Assembly (NCBI GenBank): GCA_030704615.1
Contig: CM060732.1
Coordinates: 21,578,001 to 21,638,000 of the forward strand
DNA length: 60,000 bases
Reading direction: 5' to 3'
Source of the DNA: Takakia lepidozioides
Taxonomy: Eukaryota > Streptophyta > Takakiopsida > Takakiales > Takakiaceae
The notes beneath the pieces were generated by a model, which worked only from the letters and a program-made list of their open reading frames with translations, was not told the DNA's origin and searched no databases. The position numbers were made by a program, and so were the translations under genes. Positions within the stretch are counted from its first letter, which is position 1. Each line of letters starts with the position of its first letter. Below, one piece after another: positions 57,615 through 60,000 of this stretch.

Positions 57615-59661
57615 CTATGCACTGGAACTTGTGGTACCTCCAGACTCTGACGCACTAATGTCCATAAAGATCCTAGCCCTGCTGTCCACCTTTTCTACAT
57701 GATTTATGCAAAGTAGAGGGGGAGAGTGGCAAAGAGTATACTCTCTAGCGGCGGCCTCAGCATAGCATGGCAACTGTAGGGGGGGAGGTGGGCTCGAGAA
57801 AAATTCCGGGTTAGCAAAGAAAGGGATGATTCTCCTTGTTTTTGGTGTCCTGCAAAGATTCCCAAAGTTGCAAGACCTGTAAGCAGAAAGACATGACCGC
57901 GGAAGGGAAATGCTTGTCAACAAAAATGAAGGTCTATATAATATAAAAACCGACATTTCATCCAAAACAAACCGGACTTACGTACACTCAAAGTCGGAGT
58001 CCACGTCGAGGTCTTCATTTGGAAGATCTCGATCGTCAAAAATTGTTTCTTTGTGTGGGGCCGATGTTGAGCCGGAGGTGAGTTGTTGAATCTCGCATGA
58101 AAATAGCTCCGCATCCCCCTCCATGCCGAAGAAGTGTCTACCGGTGCTCTTGCAGGCATGGAATGGCAAACGTACAGAACGAATGGTTAGAAAACCAAGA
58201 ATAATTACAAATTTAAGATCCTAGATACGATAGAGGAGGAGACTTGGCAGGGCATACCTGTTCCCAAAGATAAGTCCACCACCCGCCCCCCATGCCGGCT
58301 GCAAGTCTCCACCAGAGTCTGCATGAATGCTGGAGATTTCTCCCGAGCACCTCTCCAAGGGACACCATTCGTCCTTTTCATGGTCCGCCCGGAGTCCACG
58401 TAATTGTACAGGACATCGTCCCCCACAGGCTCACAGGTGGGGTCGATGTGTGCTGCAAGGTCTCTCAACTGGAACTCCGCAATACCGGTAGGGAGGGTGT
58501 CCTTTCGCATCCTCACCAAGCACAAAGCCTCGAACACCCGAGTCTGCATTCCCCCCCCCCCAAAACAGTCAGTTTTCGAACATGCTCAACGAGCTCAAGT
58601 GAATAAAAGCACAAGAAGAGGCAGGCCACAATCCTGAACTCACCCTCTGTCCTGGGAACTCCCCCTTGGAAAGTGGAAGAGTGTTGATGCACGTCCATGT
58701 TTTGATGACCTTAAATCCGGAAACGTTCATGTAACTGAAAAGGGTTCTGTGTGCCAACGTCTTTTGCTTGCAAAAATAGAAGTGCTCCTGCATCAGACAA
58801 AAATTTGTTGCTAAAGGAAAAAACCCACTGCCAGAAAAGGGTATCTGACTTGTTCCACGATGGCGTTGTGTTCGATGGCAAGACATCCGGCACAGGCAAA
58901 CCATCTGGAATATCTAGCACCACCAGGTCTGTTGCATACGCTTGCTGGCTTCCATTCACCCATTCAGGTCTTTTGGTGACCTATTTCACATAACAAAAAT
59001 AATCGACCAATTAGGAGCACAACTCAATTTTGAACATAGTGAAGAACACCCCAGGCAAAGTTTGTGTGGTTACCGGTTTGAGGAAAGAAACTAGGATGTC
59101 CCAAGTGTTCGATTTCTCTCCTTTGAAAGTGGATTTCCTGGATTCCATCATTGCCAAGAAGCTCTCAGAGACTGTGGCTGGTACCTGGACTTGCCGAAAT
59201 TGGACACCCCGTTCGAGGAGGTGGTGATGCGCAACTTCAATGATAATGCAGCAGCTCTTGCACCACTCAGTGACAAGGAAATTCAGGAGAGAATAATTCA
59301 ATCCCTCGCAGCAAAGGAGCCGGAAAAAATTAGCACTCCTAAACGCAAAGGGAAGGGCGCAGGTGACGGGAAGGGTAAGGGGAAGATTGTGGCTGGGCAG
59401 GAACAGTCTGTGCAGGACACCATGGAGCGTCTGCCCTTTCCAACTCGCAAGGACAGGAGAACCCCGAAAACTAAAGAACAACCTTACGAGGCCAGAGAGC
59501 ACCCTTCTCGGGTTTTGGGTCAGTATGAATTTGAGGTGCCCCAGTCCTTCGCGATTCCCGCAGTGTACATAGCCTTGTCCTTAGTGGGGTCTGCCCACAT
59601 GAAAATGAGATCCGGTTCGTCACTGAGGTACTTGCCCGGAATGAGGACATGGTATATGTAC
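57615..59661 (-). pseudogene. ParB/methyltransferase-like gene, copy B, exons 5-9
   Basis: Minus-strand exons: E5 59,074-59,661, E6 58,644-58,980, E7 58,258-58,543 (286 bp), E8 57,982-58,148 and E9 57,615-57,876. Intron positions match copy A while the introns are unrelated. E6 has LVVLDIPDGLPVPDVLP and FLSDAGALLFLQ (motif IV region, DIPDG for DPPY), then SGFKVIKTWTCINTLPL in another frame, so there is a one-base shift near 58,738. E7 ends PWRGAREKSPAFMQTLVE, then RVVDLSLGTG (motif I). E8 gives STGRHFFGMEGDAELF, the motif I tail and motif II of N4/N6 methylases. The E7-E8 junction is two bases out of phase under the obvious splice sites. In E5 about 345 bp (59,182-59,525) are inverted. Exons 1-4, including any ParB-like part, lie beyond the window end. 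E9 shares LPxYAEA with copy A. With these lesions copy B is probably dead. Confidence 0.6.
59182..59525 (+). other. inverted segment of copy B exon 5
   Basis: Here the plus strand, not the minus strand, encodes the exon 5 sequence: YLDLPKLDTPFEEVV, AALAPLSDKEIQERIIQSLA, AKEPEKISTPKRKGKG and YEAREHPSRVLGQYEF. Copy A has these blocks in the same order, without inversion (KMLAPLNDKGYQRNIALLAA, KEP, KQHPSRADLAGQ). Immediately outside the segment the minus strand carries the neighbouring blocks MYTAGIAKDW (right) and TVSESFLAMMESRKSTF (left). Confidence 0.8.
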
Positions 59662-59745
59662 CTGGAAATCAAACCCAAATGAGCAGTTTGGTGAAGGTAA
59701 TTGTCAGTCAGACACAAAGAAGATGGAAAAATAAAGTACCTCGAT

Positions 59746-59937
59746 CAACCTTGCGTTGACTCAAGGTTGTTCAAGGCATCCCAACGAATTGCGAAAACCA
59801 ACAATGAAAACACAAAATTGGTCTAGTACGAGCAACGAACAACCTTGCGTCAACGCAAGGCTGAACAATGCATTGAGGTATAACTTAAATGTACACTAAA
59901 ATCAAGCCTCAAACAACCTTGCATTAACGCAAGGTTG
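59746..59937. repeat. three 24-bp palindromes in intron 4 of copy B
   Basis: Copies at 59,746-59,769, 59,840-59,863 and 59,914-59,937. The form is arms CAACCTTGCG and CGCAAGGTTG around a 4-base core (TTGA, TCAA or TTAA). Each copy has one mismatch between arms. Length and design equal those of copy A palindromes, but the sequence is different. They lie in the intron upstream of exon 5, the intron that also carries three palindromes in copy A. The array may continue past the window end. Confidence 0.9.
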
Positions 59938-60000
59938 AAATGAGTCTGTAAAATGAATATTGAGAAGCAGAATTTGAAACGAAGAGACAGTGGAGAAGAA

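Noticed and set aside
24284-59937. Link between the 24-bp palindrome length and 24-nt plant siRNAs
   Set aside because: The equal length is suggestive only; nothing in the sequence shows that the palindromes are processed to small RNAs.

Overview
The window looks like nuclear DNA of a land plant, probably a seed-free one (moss, lycophyte or fern grade); no species can be named from the sequence. Reasons: a canonical plant LRR receptor kinase of the EMS1/EXS type, genes with short GT-AG introns, plant-type proteins (AWPM-19-like, DUF2921-like), and a large load of decayed plant LTR retrotransposons (Copia and Gypsy), a LINE fragment and a tRNA-derived SINE.

Layout. 1-12.4 kb: Copia relics, among them a complete minus-strand Copia element at 992-6215 with matching TGTCT target duplications, a nested plus-strand Copia fragment, and a GC-rich CACTA-like block. 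12.4-18.5 kb: mostly unassigned DNA with a 117-bp tandem duplication and a few protein-like exons of unknown family. 18.5-27.2 kb: the most unusual region. It holds copy A of a nine-exon gene whose product combines a ParB/sulfiredoxin-like segment (exon 3) with a beta-class DNA-methyltransferase-like segment (exons 6-8). A 3.7-kb inversion (about 19,535-23,215) has split this gene, a Copia element and a DUF2921-like gene; undoing that one inversion repairs all three. The introns of copy A carry 18 copies of a 24-bp palindrome. 28-35 kb: MULE-transposase-like exons, a promoter-like block with duplicated G-boxes, and long stretches with nothing recognisable. 35.0-39.5 kb: the LRR receptor kinase gene, the best-preserved host gene. 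41.4-47.4 kb: an LTR relic, a broken AWPM-19-like gene and a well-preserved minus-strand Copia element. 47.6-50.1 kb: a LINE fragment, a SINE and a poly(A)-tailed AT-rich tract. 51.2-56.7 kb: a Gypsy element that lacks the reverse-transcriptase catalytic core. 57.0-60.0 kb: copy B of the ParB/methyltransferase-like gene (exons 5-9 on the minus strand, running off the window), with a 345-bp internal inversion and its own, different 24-bp palindromes in the intron that corresponds to a palindrome-bearing intron of copy A.

How it fits together. The most interesting signal is the pairing of a ParB-like/methyltransferase-like nuclear gene family with arrays of 24-bp palindromes that lie only in its introns and differ between paralogues. 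This resembles bacterial ParB with parS-like palindromic sites clustered around its own gene. A self-recognition or self-modification system is inferred; neither binding nor methylation can be seen in the sequence. Both copies carry lesions, so active members, if any, may lie elsewhere in the genome. The rest of the window is ordinary plant repeat turnover around one intact receptor kinase gene.
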